DNA from: Dietzia sp. NCCP-2495
GTDB taxonomy: Bacteria; Actinomycetota; Actinomycetes; Mycobacteriales; Mycobacteriaceae
Length of the DNA: 64,000 nucleotides
Assembly (NCBI RefSeq): GCF_026011735.1
Contig: NZ_BRVN01000001.1
Location: 248,001-312,000, forward strand
Direction of reading: 5' to 3'
The notes beneath the pieces were generated by a model. The model saw nothing but the letters and a program-made list of their open reading frames with translations, was not told the DNA's origin and did not search any database. A program made the translations under genes and the position numbers. Of the stretch, positions 24,901 to 33,292 are shown piece after piece (position 1 is the stretch's first letter; each line of letters starts with the position of its first letter).

Positions 24901-25883
24901 TCGGCGTCGCTGTGGATGTCGATCCGCCACTGGGTCAGCCGATGGGCCAGGCGGGCGTTCTGACCTTCCTTGCCGATGGCCAGCGAGAGCTGGTAGTCGG
25001 GAACCACGACCCGCGCTGCGCGTGTGGCCTCATCCGCGACCGTGACAGTTATCACCTTGGCCGGCGACAGCGCGTTGCCGACGAACACCGTGGGATCGTC
25101 GTCGTAGTCGACGATGTCGATCTTCTCCCCACCCAGCTCGGACATGACCGCCCGGACCCGCGCACCGTTGGGGCCGATGCACGCACCCTTGGCGTTGAGG
25201 CCGGACACGGTCGACTCCACCGCGATCTTCGTCCGGTGGCCCGCCTCGCGTGCGACCGCGGCGATCCGGACGGAGTCGTCACCGATCTCGGGAACCTCGA
25301 GGGCGAAGAGTCCCCGGACCAGGTCCGGGTGCGTACGCGAGAGCGAGACCGAGGCCCCGTGCGGCCCCTTGTGGACGCCGACCACATGGCACTTGATCCG
25401 GTCACCGTGCTCGTAGGTCTCGCCGGGCACCTGCTCGGCAGGAGCGATGGTGCCCTCCGTGCCGCCGACCTCGGGCCCGATGCGGACGACGATGATCCCG
25501 CGGGCGTTCGCACGAGAATCCGACTGGATGACGCCGCTCACGACCTCCCCCTCACGGGTGACGAGATCGCCGTAGATCTTGTCGGTCTCGGCCTCCCTCA
25601 GGCGCTGGAGAATGATCTGACGTGCGGTCGCCGCGGCGACCCGTCCGAAGTCCGACGGGGTGGCATCGAATTCTCCGATGCGATTGCCCTCGTCGTCGAC
25701 CTCCGCGGCCAGCACCGCGACGGTACCGGCCTTACGGTCGAGTGCGATACGCGCGACGCGATGCGCACCATCTGTACGCTTGTACGCGGTGAGCAAGGCG
25801 TTCTCGAGAGTCGCCACCAGATCGTCCAGTGGGATCTCACGTTCCTGCGACAGCATGTTGAGGGCCGCCATGTCGATGTTCAC
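24897..25883 (-). CDS. nusA: Transcription termination/antitermination factor NusA
   Basis: RNA polymerase-associated factor for pausing, termination and rRNA antitermination; 328 aa. N-terminal domain 1 to about 105, S1 domain about 110-180 ([19 protein letters not shown]), then two KH domains with [18 protein letters not shown] and [20 protein letters not shown]. It lacks the C-terminal acidic repeats of E. coli NusA, which is normal for actinobacteria. The GTG overlaps the rimP stop by 4 nt and has AAGGAG upstream. Confidence 0.97.
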   Translation of the reverse strand: MNIDMAALNMLSQEREIPLDDLVATLENALLTAYKRTDGAHRVARIALDRKAGTVAVLAAEVDDEGNRIGEFDATPSDFGRVAAATARQIILQRLREAETDKIYGDLVTREGEVVSGVIQSDSRANARGIIVVRIGPEVGGTEGTIAPAEQVPGETYEHGDRIKCHVVGVHKGPHGASVSLSRTHPDLVRGLFALEVPEIGDDSVRIAAVAREAGHRTKIAVESTVSGLNAKGACIGPNGARVRAVMSELGGEKIDIVDYDDDPTVFVGNALSPAKVITVTVADEATRAARVVVPDYQLSLAIGKEGQNARLAHRLTQWRIDIHSDAE

Positions 25884-26425
25884 TTGTGTTCTCCTTCTCG
25901 CACGCCACGCCCGGACGCGTCCGTGTCCGTCAGCAGATCGAGTTCGTCCTGGGGGGCGGGCCGAAACTCGACCCGGACCACGGCGCGGGCGATATCCGAC
26001 AACGTTACCGACCGGGCGGCGAGGCCTCGACCCGACTTCGACACGATCCGCACCGACGGAACCGTGGCGTCCAGATCTCCGACCCTTCCACGAGCCGGAC
26101 CGGTTTTACCTTCGACGTAGGAGAGCTCCACCTGCCGACCGCGGGCGCGACGCCAGTGTCGCTGCTCCTGCAGTGGCGCGTCGATTCCTCGGCTCGTCAC
26201 CTCGAACGTCACCGGGATCGAGTGCGGGCCCCACTCCTCGGCGAGCGGGTCGAGTTCTGAGGACAGTGCGGAGAGCACGTCCAGACTCACCCCATCGTCG
26301 CCGTCGACGACGACCGTGACACTCCATGCGTTGGCCCGCTCATCCTCCCGGAGTTCCTCGAGGTCGAGTCCGCGGTCTGAGACCGCCTTGCGGATGAGGG
26401 CCCTGTCGGGCTCGGGGACGATCAC
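25880..26425 (-). CDS. rimP: Ribosome maturation factor RimP
   Basis: Needed for 30S assembly; about 181 aa with the two-domain RimP layout. [11 protein letters not shown] and the [30 protein letters not shown] stretch (G-x-DRPL type motif varied to GIDAPL) identify it. In-frame codons extend to 26485, but AGGAG 5 nt before GTG 26425 points to that start. First gene of the rimP-nusA-ylxR-infB operon; divergent from a lipoprotein gene at 26533. Confidence 0.93.
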   Translation of the reverse strand: MIVPEPDRALIRKAVSDRGLDLEELREDERANAWSVTVVVDGDDGVSLDVLSALSSELDPLAEEWGPHSIPVTFEVTSRGIDAPLQEQRHWRRARGRQVELSYVEGKTGPARGRVGDLDATVPSVRIVSKSGRGLAARSVTLSDIARAVVRVEFRPAPQDELDLLTDTDASGRGVREGEHK

Positions 26426-26532
26426 TGTGCTCCTGATGTGCGGGCGTTGTCTCTGTCCGGTCCGGATCACGGACGGCCGAATCACTGTACCGCCTCCACC
26501 CCCGGGTTCCCGCCCCCTGGCAGGATGTCGGG

Positions 26533-27006
26533 GTGCCCAGCTCCTCCCCCACGCTCATGACGCGACGCCGATTCCTCGGCGTCACCGCCGGCGCGGCCGG
26601 CCTCCTGGCGGCACCGGGATGCGCACTGCCCGAACCCGATGACACCCCCGACCCCGTCCTCGACCTCGTTCTCTCGGCGGAACGGGATGCTCGTGAGTTC
26701 GCTGCGGCGGATCGCACGCACGGTGACCATGTCGGAGCGCTCCATCGACTGGCGGACGTCCGTCGGATCCAGGCAGGACAACTCGAGGCGGCACTCACCT
26801 CGCCGCGGCAGACCCCGACCCCGGCGCCGTCCGCCGGCTCGCCCGAACCGGTGCGGTGTCCTCCGGTGGACGAGGTGCGCACCCGACTCCGCGCCGACAT
26901 CGCCACGGCGACCGAGGTCGCTCTGGCCGAATCCGGCATCAGAGCAGAACTGGCCGGGGCCGTGGCCGCGTCCTGTACCGCCGCTGTGGAGGTAGTCCTG
27001 ACATGA
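26533..27006 (+). CDS. Putative Tat-exported lipoprotein
   Basis: 157 aa. The N-terminus has a twin-arginine motif TRRRFLGV, a hydrophobic stretch, and a lipobox-like LLAAPGC with Cys at about residue 30. The mature part is helical and contains a Pro/Thr/Ser-rich stretch (about residues 95-110). Family unknown beyond the mycobacterial Rv2843-type position next to rimP. Start could be GTG 26533 or ATG 26557; the signal peptide fits either. It overlaps the next gene by 4 nt (ATGA) and the two presumably act together. Confidence 0.7.
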   Translation: MPSSSPTLMTRRRFLGVTAGAAGLLAAPGCALPEPDDTPDPVLDLVLSAERDAREFAAADRTHGDHVGALHRLADVRRIQAGQLEAALTSPRQTPTPAPSAGSPEPVRCPPVDEVRTRLRADIATATEVALAESGIRAELAGAVAASCTAAVEVVLT

Positions 27007-27407
27007 CCACCCCGATCGGTCTCGCCGCCGAGGACGCCGCCGTATACGGATACGGCATCATCCTGGCCGGTGCGGACGCCAGCATCATCGGCGCTGTGCG
27101 TCGCGAGCTCGCCGCCCATCGAGCACGCCGTGATGCGGCCGAACAGCTCTGGCCCGACGCCGCCCCAGCCCCGGTCGGTTATCTCACCGGGGCGGACACC
27201 TCAACGGCTCCTGTACTGCTCGCGATCCGGATCGAATCGGATTGCTGCGAGGCCTGGCGGGCCGAGCTGGGGTTCGCATCCGATAGCGAGACCCGCCGGT
27301 TCTGTCTGGACGCTCTCACCGCGTCCGCGATTCAGCTCGCGCGCTGGCGGACGTTGATCCCGGGAGCGCCGTTCGAGGCGCTGCCCGGGTTCCCGCCGCT
27401 CGCCTGA
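27003..27407 (+). CDS. DUF4439-type ferritin-like protein
   Basis: 134 aa, mostly helical. IGLAAEDAAVYGYGII at residues 5-20 and RRELAAHRARRDAAEQLW at about residues 33-50 match the DUF4439/ferritin-like pattern with a Glu in helix 1 and Glu/His spaced as possible metal ligands. No signal peptide of its own, so it is probably cytoplasmic. Translationally coupled to the upstream lipoprotein gene (ATGA overlap). Function unknown; convergent with proS. Confidence 0.72.
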   Translation: MTTPIGLAAEDAAVYGYGIILAGADASIIGAVRRELAAHRARRDAAEQLWPDAAPAPVGYLTGADTSTAPVLLAIRIESDCCEAWRAELGFASDSETRRFCLDALTASAIQLARWRTLIPGAPFEALPGFPPLA

Positions 27408-27410
27408 GCC

Positions 27411-27517
27411 GCATCATCCGCGGCTGATCCGCGTCAAGCCCGGGCCGGTCGCTACAGGCGCGGCCCAGCCGCGACAGGTGCCAGCCAGCCGCGTCAGGCG
27501 CGGATCAGCCGGATGAT
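27411..27517. repeat. Degenerate 20-bp tandem array with 19-bp inverted repeat at the proS 3' end
   Basis: Between the convergent DUF4439 gene and proS, units starting at 27431, 27451, 27471 and 27491 share a 20-bp period (core g-c-g-x-c-a-g-g...c-a-g-c-c). Positions 27413-27433 are also an inverted copy of the last proS codons (27499-27517), 19 bp with a 2-nt bulge. On RNA this would form a long hairpin ending both genes. Confidence 0.7.
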
Positions 27518-29239
27518 CTCGTCAGCAGCACCCTCGACCGGCACCTGGGTCACTTCGCCGGTGGCGCGGTTGCGCAGTTCGACTGTGCCCTCCGACCAGC
27601 CGCGGCCCACCACGACGACCCACGGTACGCCGATGAGCTCGGCATCCTTGAACTTCACGCCGGGCGACGCCTTACGGTCGTCGAAGAGGATTTCCAGGCG
27701 CACCTTGTCGAATGCCTCGACGAGTGTCTGAGCCCCGTCGATCGCTGCCTGGTCCTTGTTGGCGATCACCACGTGGACGTCGGCCGGTGCCGCCTCCGCG
27801 GGCCAGACCAGACCCTTGTCATCGGCGAACTGCTCGGCGAGAACCGCCACCAGACGGGACACGCCGATGCCGTACGACCCCATCGTGACCCGAACGGGCT
27901 TTCCGTTCTCGCCGAGAACGTCGAACCCGAATGCGTCGGTGTACTTCCGGCCGAGCTGGAAGATGTGACCGATCTCGATACCTCGCGCCAGAGTGAGGGT
28001 GCCGTGTCCTCCGGGCGCCTCGTCGCCCTCCCGGACCTCCGCGGCCTCGATCGTGCCGTCAGGGGTGAAGTCACGACCACAGACGAAGTCGACGACGTGC
28101 TTGCCCTCTTCATCTGCGCCGGTGATCCACGACGTACCCTCGACGACCCTCGGGTCGACCAGATACCGGACCTCGTTCGCCTGTAGTGCACGCGGACCGA
28201 TGTATCCCTTGACGAGGAACGGGTTGGCCGTGAAATCGGTCTCGTCGAGGACTGCCACCTCGGACGGCTCTAGGGCCGCCTCGAGGCGCTTCATGTCCAC
28301 CTCCCGGTCGCCGGGGACACCCACGGCGAGCAGCTCCCACTCCCCGCCCGGCGCCCGCACCTTGAGCAGGACGTTCTTCAGTGTGTCCGCGGCGGTGATC
28401 TCGCGACCCAGATCCGCGCCGTTCGCCCACTCGACGAGCGCGTCGATCGTCGGCGTGTCCGGCGTGGAGTGCACCACCGCCTCCGGCAGGCCGGCAAGTG
28501 GGATGGCGGCCGGTGCCGGTGTCTCGACGGCCTCGACGTTGGCGGCGTACTGCCCGTCGGTGGAACGGACGAAGGTGTCCTCTCCCGCGGCGGAGACAGC
28601 GAGGAACTCCTCGGAAGCGGAACCACCCATCGCACCGGACGTCGCCGCACAGATCACGTACTCGATCCCCAGCCGGTCGAAGATGCGCTGATACGCATCC
28701 CGGTGAGCCTTGTAGGACGCGTCCAGCCCGGCATCGTCGAGGTCGAAGGAGTACGAGTCCTTCATCACGAACTCTCGGCCACGGAGGATGCCCGCACGGG
28801 GACGCTCCTCGTCCCGGTACTTCGTCTGGATCTGGTACAGCATCACCGGCAGGTCCTTGTAGGACGAGTACTCGCCCTGAACGGTGAGCGTGAACAGTTC
28901 CTCGTGTGTCGGACCGAGCATCATGTCGTTGCCCTTGCGGTCCTTGAGACGGAACAGTGCGGACCCGTACTCCGTCCAGCGACCGGTGGTCTCGTACGGC
29001 TCCCGCGGCAGCAACGCGGGAAGACTGATCTCCTGGGCGCCGGCGGCGTTCATCTCCTCGCGAACGACGTCCTCGATGCGGCGCAGGGTACGCAGACCGA
29101 GCGGGAGCCAGGAGTAGACGCCCGGGGCGACACGGCGAACGTAGCCGGCGCGGACCAGCAGCTTGTGGCTCAGCACCTCGGCATCGGAGGGGTCGTCGCG
29201 GAGCGTACGGAGGAACAGGTGGGACAGACGCGTGATCAC
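27494..29239 (-). CDS. proS: Prolyl-tRNA synthetase
   Basis: Class IIa enzyme charging tRNA-Pro; 581 aa, bacterial type with an insertion/editing domain (about residues 230-400). Motif 2 is in [27 protein letters not shown]; motif 3 and the anticodon-binding domain follow after [17 protein letters not shown]. Start is GTG 29239 ([13 protein letters not shown]). No Shine-Dalgarno is seen, but TACGCT ends 8 nt upstream, so the mRNA is probably leaderless. Divergent from a YaaA-like gene only 58 nt away. Confidence 0.96.
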   Translation of the reverse strand: MITRLSHLFLRTLRDDPSDAEVLSHKLLVRAGYVRRVAPGVYSWLPLGLRTLRRIEDVVREEMNAAGAQEISLPALLPREPYETTGRWTEYGSALFRLKDRKGNDMMLGPTHEELFTLTVQGEYSSYKDLPVMLYQIQTKYRDEERPRAGILRGREFVMKDSYSFDLDDAGLDASYKAHRDAYQRIFDRLGIEYVICAATSGAMGGSASEEFLAVSAAGEDTFVRSTDGQYAANVEAVETPAPAAIPLAGLPEAVVHSTPDTPTIDALVEWANGADLGREITAADTLKNVLLKVRAPGGEWELLAVGVPGDREVDMKRLEAALEPSEVAVLDETDFTANPFLVKGYIGPRALQANEVRYLVDPRVVEGTSWITGADEEGKHVVDFVCGRDFTPDGTIEAAEVREGDEAPGGHGTLTLARGIEIGHIFQLGRKYTDAFGFDVLGENGKPVRVTMGSYGIGVSRLVAVLAEQFADDKGLVWPAEAAPADVHVVIANKDQAAIDGAQTLVEAFDKVRLEILFDDRKASPGVKFKDAELIGVPWVVVVGRGWSEGTVELRNRATGEVTQVPVEGAADEIIRLIRA

Positions 29240-29247
29240 GGTGGTCA

Positions 29248-29253
29248 AGCGTA
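29248..29253 (-). promoter_or_regulatory. Leaderless -10 box for proS
   Basis: TACGCT (minus strand), 8 nt before the GTG start. No ribosome-binding site is present between them. Confidence 0.55.
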
Positions 29254-29284
29254 GCCGCCCGGCGATGTGGACCACGCCCGACGG

Positions 29285-29290
29285 TAGCCT
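29285..29290 (+). promoter_or_regulatory. Leaderless -10 box for the YaaA-like gene
   Basis: TAGCCT followed by 7 nt and then the GTG start at 29298. Back-to-back with the proS -10 box 32 nt away on the other strand. Confidence 0.6.
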
Positions 29291-29297
29291 CTGGCGG

Positions 29298-30047
29298 GTG
29301 CGCATCCTCCTATCTCCCTCAGAGACGAAATCAGTGGGCGGCTCGGGCGACCCTCTTGATCTGCAGGCTCTCTCACTGTCCACGCTCACCGAGACCCGGA
29401 AGCGGGTCGCAGATGCGCTGGTCGCAGTGTGTACCGATGATCCGGCGGGTGCGCAGAAGGCACTCGGGCTCAGCGATGCACTCGCGGGCGAGGTCGAGTT
29501 GGACGCGCAGCTGTGGACCTCACCGACAGCTCCGGCACTGGGTCGCTATACGGGGGTGCTGTACGACGCACTGGATCAGTCGTCGTTCACCAAGGCGACG
29601 CGGTCCCGCGCCGAATCCAGACTCTGGATCGGATCAGCCCTGTTCGGCCTCGTCGCCGCCGCGGACCCGATCCCCCATTACCGCCTATCTGCCGGCATCC
29701 AGCTCCCGGGACTGGGCACACTACGGTCGACCTGGCGTCCGGATCTCACGGCGGCGACCGCCCACTGGGAGGACGAGCTCGTCGTCGACCTCCGTTCCGG
29801 CGGCTACCACCAGCTCGGTCCGGTGCCCGGGGCCGTCACCGTCGACGTGGTGACCGAGTACCCCGACGGGACCCGCAAGGTCGTCTCCCACTTCTCCAAA
29901 CACCACAAGGGACTACTCGCACGCACACTCGCGACCTCCCGCGCCGAGATGTCCGATGTCCCGGCGCTGCTCCGGGTGGCCCGTCGGGCCGGTCACACTC
30001 TTGAACGGACCGCGGACCGAGTACTGACGATGGTCACTGAGCCGTGA
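29298..30047 (+). CDS. yaaA: YaaA family peroxide stress response protein
   Basis: 249 aa. LLSPSETKS (residues 4-12), [10 protein letters not shown] (about 85-94) and [25 protein letters not shown] (about 115-140) are hallmark YaaA/DUF328 segments; a C-terminal [11 protein letters not shown] also matches. E. coli YaaA limits DNA and protein damage by lowering unincorporated iron under peroxide stress; the actinobacterial role is inferred. Start GTG 29298 agrees with a leaderless -10 box. Divergent from proS. Confidence 0.88.
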   Translation: MRILLSPSETKSVGGSGDPLDLQALSLSTLTETRKRVADALVAVCTDDPAGAQKALGLSDALAGEVELDAQLWTSPTAPALGRYTGVLYDALDQSSFTKATRSRAESRLWIGSALFGLVAAADPIPHYRLSAGIQLPGLGTLRSTWRPDLTAATAHWEDELVVDLRSGGYHQLGPVPGAVTVDVVTEYPDGTRKVVSHFSKHHKGLLARTLATSRAEMSDVPALLRVARRAGHTLERTADRVLTMVTEP

Positions 30048-30085
30048 TCGGGTGAGAGGGCTGAAGCCCGAATACGTCCCGACCA

Positions 30086-30115
30086 TTGACCGCGACCGGA
30101 ACCCGGTCCTAGCCT
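30086..30115 (+). promoter_or_regulatory. Promoter upstream of the RibD-like reductase
   Basis: TTGACC (30086-30091), 18-nt spacer, TAGCCT (30110-30115). It would give an mRNA starting about 30122, about 115 nt ahead of the assumed start, containing a short ATG-initiated reading frame from 30153. Confidence 0.5.
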
Positions 30116-30237
30116 CGAACCGAGACCTTGACCGGCACTCCGCAGGTGAGCAATGACGAGCGTCGTCCTCGTGGACCGCGCCGCCCACCTCCGCGAGCAC
30201 GGACAGCGATCGGATGTGGTGCAAGGTGACCAGACGC

Positions 30238-30792
30238 GTGGTGATCACCCAGAACATGACCCTCGACGGCGTCGTGGAGAACGACGGCAGCTGGTTCGAC
30301 CCCACCGAGGAGTCGGAGCGTGGACGGGAACTCGCCCGGATCACCCGCCAACACGCCGCGGGGTCAGACGGATTCCTCGTCGGACGGGTCACGTTCACCG
30401 AGATGAGAGAGTTCTGGCCTCGGCGTGTGGATGACTCGACCGGCGTGACCGACCATCTCAACAGGGTGGAGAAGTACGTCGTGTCGTCCACGCTCGATGA
30501 CCCGGGCTGGGAGGGGACCACGATCCTTCGGGGTGGCGACCAGCTCGCCACGGAGATCCGGAAGCTGACCGTCCGGGAGGGCTCCGACATCGTGGTGACC
30601 GGGAGCATCACCCTTGCCCGTGATCTCCTCGCACTAGGACTCGTCGACGAGCTCAGACTGTTCGTCTACCCCGTGGTGGTGGGTGCGGGAAGACGACTGT
30701 TCGACGACGCCCACGATCTCCGCGCGTTGGAATTGATCGAGAACAAGGCTGTCACCGGTGGAGTGGTCCTTCTCCGGTATGCGATCCACTGA
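30238..30792 (+). CDS. RibD C-terminal/DHFR-like reductase
   Basis: About 184 aa with the dihydrofolate-reductase fold. VVITQNMTLDGVV at the N-terminus, GRVTFTEMREFWP (about residues 48-60) and GSDIVVTGSITLARDLLALGLVDELRLFVYPVVVG (about 120-155) are typical of the family, whose members are NAD(P)H reductases of unknown substrate, unlike true folate DHFR. AAGGTG lies 9 nt before GTG 30238; other in-frame starts at 30214 and 30226 are possible. Downstream, an LLM oxidoreductase gene is convergent. Confidence 0.85.
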   Translation: MVITQNMTLDGVVENDGSWFDPTEESERGRELARITRQHAAGSDGFLVGRVTFTEMREFWPRRVDDSTGVTDHLNRVEKYVVSSTLDDPGWEGTTILRGGDQLATEIRKLTVREGSDIVVTGSITLARDLLALGLVDELRLFVYPVVVGAGRRLFDDAHDLRALELIENKAVTGGVVLLRYAIH

Positions 30793-30811
30793 TCCCTCAT
30801 CGAGAGGAACC

Positions 30812-31843
30812 TCAGCGCCACCCGAGTTCGGGAGCCACATGCGTGAGAATCGACTCGAGAAGATGTGCGTTGTAGTCGACCCCCAACTGCGTCGGCACCG
30901 TGATGAGCAGCGTGTCGGCCTCCCGGATCGCCTCGTCCCCGCGTAGCTGATCGACGAGCTGATCGGGCTCGGCGGCGTACGACCGTCCGAAAACGGCGCG
31001 ACTGCCTGGTTCGATCTGCCCGAACTGGTCCTCGCGCTCGCCGCCGCCCATGAAGTACCGACGATCGGTGTCACTGGTGATCGCGACGATCGACCGGGTG
31101 ACGGACACCCGGGGTTCAAAGCCGTGGTCGTGGCGGGCCCACTCCTCGCGGAACGCCTCGATCTGACGGCGTTGCTGGACGTGGAGCGGCTCACCCGACT
31201 CGTCCGCCTTGAGGGTGGAGGACATCAGGTGCATGCCCTGCTCGGCTGCCCACCGTGCCGTCGCGTCGGACCCAGCACCCCACCAGATCCGTTCACGGAG
31301 CCCTTCCGAATACGGCTCGAGTCGCAGGAGTCCGGGTGGATTGGGGAACATCGGCCTCGGATTGGGCTGCGCGAACTTCTGTCCCAGGAGAGCCTGGAGG
31401 AACACCTCGGTGTGCCGCCGCGCCATGTCGGCATCGGACTCGCCTTCGGCCGGTTGGTAACCGAAGTACCGCCACCCGTCGATCACCTGTTCCGGCGACC
31501 CCCGGGATACACCCAACTGGAGTCTGCCGCCCGAGATGAGGTCGGCGGCTGCCACGTCCTCGGCGAAGCCCAACGGATTGCAGTAGCGCATGTCGACCAC
31601 ACCGGTACCGATTTCGATCCGCTCGGTCCGGGCGCCCACGGCCGCGAGCAACGGCGCGGGCGTGCCGAGTTGCTGCGCGAAGTGATGAACCCGGAAATAC
31701 GCACCGTCGATACCGAGTTCTTCGGCGGCCTCGGCCAGTTCGACGCTCTGGACTAGCGAATCCCGAGCGGTCCGCACCACGGAGTCGGGATGGTCCATCC
31801 AGTGACCGAAGGACAGAAACCCGATCGACTTGACAGTACTCAT
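30812..31843 (-). CDS. LLM-class flavin-dependent oxidoreductase
   Basis: 343 aa, luciferase-like TIM barrel using FMN or F420. KSIGFLSFGHWMD, IEIGTGVVDMRYCNPLGFAEDVAAADLISGGRLQLGVSRGSPEQV and the C-terminal barrel segments are family features. The substrate cannot be named. ATG 31843 begins MSTVKSIGF; upstream in-frame sequence belongs to cysG. No clear ribosome site is seen. Downstream of cysG, convergent with the RibD-like gene. Confidence 0.88.
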   Translation of the reverse strand: MSTVKSIGFLSFGHWMDHPDSVVRTARDSLVQSVELAEAAEELGIDGAYFRVHHFAQQLGTPAPLLAAVGARTERIEIGTGVVDMRYCNPLGFAEDVAAADLISGGRLQLGVSRGSPEQVIDGWRYFGYQPAEGESDADMARRHTEVFLQALLGQKFAQPNPRPMFPNPPGLLRLEPYSEGLRERIWWGAGSDATARWAAEQGMHLMSSTLKADESGEPLHVQQRRQIEAFREEWARHDHGFEPRVSVTRSIVAITSDTDRRYFMGGGEREDQFGQIEPGSRAVFGRSYAAEPDQLVDQLRGDEAIREADTLLITVPTQLGVDYNAHLLESILTHVAPELGWR

Positions 31844-31925
31844 GCGGTCAGTCTGCCCGAATCCGTCTGGCCTGAACGGGATTCGTGGGGCGACCACGCA
31901 CCTACCGGTGTGAGTGGGCCGCGCT

Positions 31926-33158
31926 TCAGGGCTTACCGGCCACAGTCGCCTGCGACAGGCCTGCGACGTCGCCCACCACCACGATGGCCGGCGGCCGGAC
32001 ATCGTGCGTGGAGATTGTCTCGGCGAGATTTCCGAGGGTGCACCGGTAACTCACCTCGTCCTCGAGGCTTCCGTCCGCGATCACCGCCGCCGGGGTGTCG
32101 GCAGCACGACCACCGTTGATGAGTGCCTCGGCGATCTTCGGTGTGTTCTTGACACCCATGAGGACCACGATCGTGCCCCGAAGTCGGGCGAGGGCGTCCC
32201 ACTGGACGAGCGATCCGGGGTGGCCGGGCGGGAGATGGCCGGACACGATGGTCACCTCGTGCGTCATGCCCCGGTTTGTGACCGGGATGCCCGCGAGAGC
32301 TGGCACGGAGAGCGCGCTGGAGACGCCGGGGACGACGGTGCAGGGAACTCCCGCCTCGGCGCAGGCCTGCGCCTCTTCGTAACCGCGTCCGTAGAGGAAC
32401 GAGTCGCCGCCCTTGAGTCGCACGACGAACTTCCCGGCCAGTGCGCGGTCGACCAGCACCTGGTTGATTGCCTCCTGCGCCATGGAACGTCCGTAGGGAA
32501 TCTTGGCGGCGTCGATGATCTCCACGTCGGAGCGGAGTTCGGACAGTGGCCGCTGAGGTGCGAGCCTGTCGACCACCACGACGTCAGCGCTCGACAGGAG
32601 ACGACGGCCCCGAACGGTCAGGAGGTCGTCCGCGCCGGGCCCTCCACCGACGAGGGCGACGGTGCCCCGGAGTTGTTCATCGACTCCCGGCGCCTGTACC
32701 CCTGCGTCGGTGAGTGCTTTCGCCACGATGTCACGGGCCTCGACGGTACGAGCCCGATCACCGGTGAGCACCGCGACGACCATCTCGTCTCGTCGGATGA
32801 CCGCGGGCGTCGTGGCGCTGCCCGAGTTCACGGCGTCGGCGCGGACACAGAAAGTTCGGTTCTGTTCGGCTTCGGCTGCGACGCGCGCATTGACCAGTGA
32901 GTTCTTGGTCGCCGCGACCACATACCAGGCTCCGTCGAGGTCGCCTGTGTGGTACTCGCGTGCCTCCCACCGCAGTCGCCCGGCGTCGACCAGTCCCTGC
33001 AGGGTGGGAGTGATGTCGGGACTGACGAGGTGGACTGCCGCTCCGGACTCGAGGAGTACCGGAACTCGTCGCTGCGCGACCGATCCCCCGCCGATCACCA
33101 CGACCCGACGGCCCTCCAGGTCCAGACCGACGGGATAGGGGTTCACGGACCTAGTCAT
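31926..33158 (-). CDS. cysG: Siroheme-synthase-type fusion: precorrin-2 dehydrogenase and uroporphyrinogen-III C-methyltransferase
   Basis: 410 aa. Residues 1 to about 155 form a SirC/Met8-like NAD-binding domain (VVVIGGGSVAQRR at about 19-31) that oxidises precorrin-2. Residues about 165-400 form the SUMT domain: VALVGGGPGADDLLTVRG, VVRLKGGDSFLYGRG and PVTNRGMTHEVTIVSG. Siroheme serves sulfite/nitrite reductase. The first domain is shorter than E. coli CysG and may lack the ferrochelatase part. A TAGAAT box ends 7 nt before the ATG with no Shine-Dalgarno, so it is probably leaderless. Confidence 0.93.
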   Translation of the reverse strand: MTRSVNPYPVGLDLEGRRVVVIGGGSVAQRRVPVLLESGAAVHLVSPDITPTLQGLVDAGRLRWEAREYHTGDLDGAWYVVAATKNSLVNARVAAEAEQNRTFCVRADAVNSGSATTPAVIRRDEMVVAVLTGDRARTVEARDIVAKALTDAGVQAPGVDEQLRGTVALVGGGPGADDLLTVRGRRLLSSADVVVVDRLAPQRPLSELRSDVEIIDAAKIPYGRSMAQEAINQVLVDRALAGKFVVRLKGGDSFLYGRGYEEAQACAEAGVPCTVVPGVSSALSVPALAGIPVTNRGMTHEVTIVSGHLPPGHPGSLVQWDALARLRGTIVVLMGVKNTPKIAEALINGGRAADTPAAVIADGSLEDEVSYRCTLGNLAETISTHDVRPPAIVVVGDVAGLSQATVAGKP

Positions 33159-33165
33159 GTCGCTG

Positions 33166-33171
33166 ATTCTA
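33166..33171 (-). promoter_or_regulatory. Leaderless -10 box for cysG
   Basis: TAGAAT on the minus strand, 7 nt before ATG 33158; no ribosome-binding site in between. Confidence 0.6.
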
Positions 33172-33222
33172 TCCGTCGCCTCCTCCTCTTCCCGTCCCGG
33201 GCGACAGCTGCGTGATACAGGT

Positions 33223-33259
33223 CATCCCCCGACCTGCGCCTGGCGCTGGTCGGGGGATG
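33223..33259 (-). terminator. mqo terminator hairpin
   Basis: A perfect 12-bp stem (33223-33234 with 33248-33259) with a 13-nt loop begins 34 nt after the mqo stop. No U-run. Confidence 0.7.
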
Positions 33260-33292
33260 TCGCGTCTGAAGACTCAGTGTGACCTGGAGGTA

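Noticed and set aside
27411-27517. Possible attachment site or tRNA remnant beside proS
   Set aside because: The inverted repeat matches proS codons, not a tRNA; no integrase nearby.
30153-30434. Separate 93-codon gene before the RibD-like gene
   Set aside because: Most of it overlaps the reductase in another frame and is Arg-rich; only its first 28 codons look protein-like, so I list it only as a possible leader.
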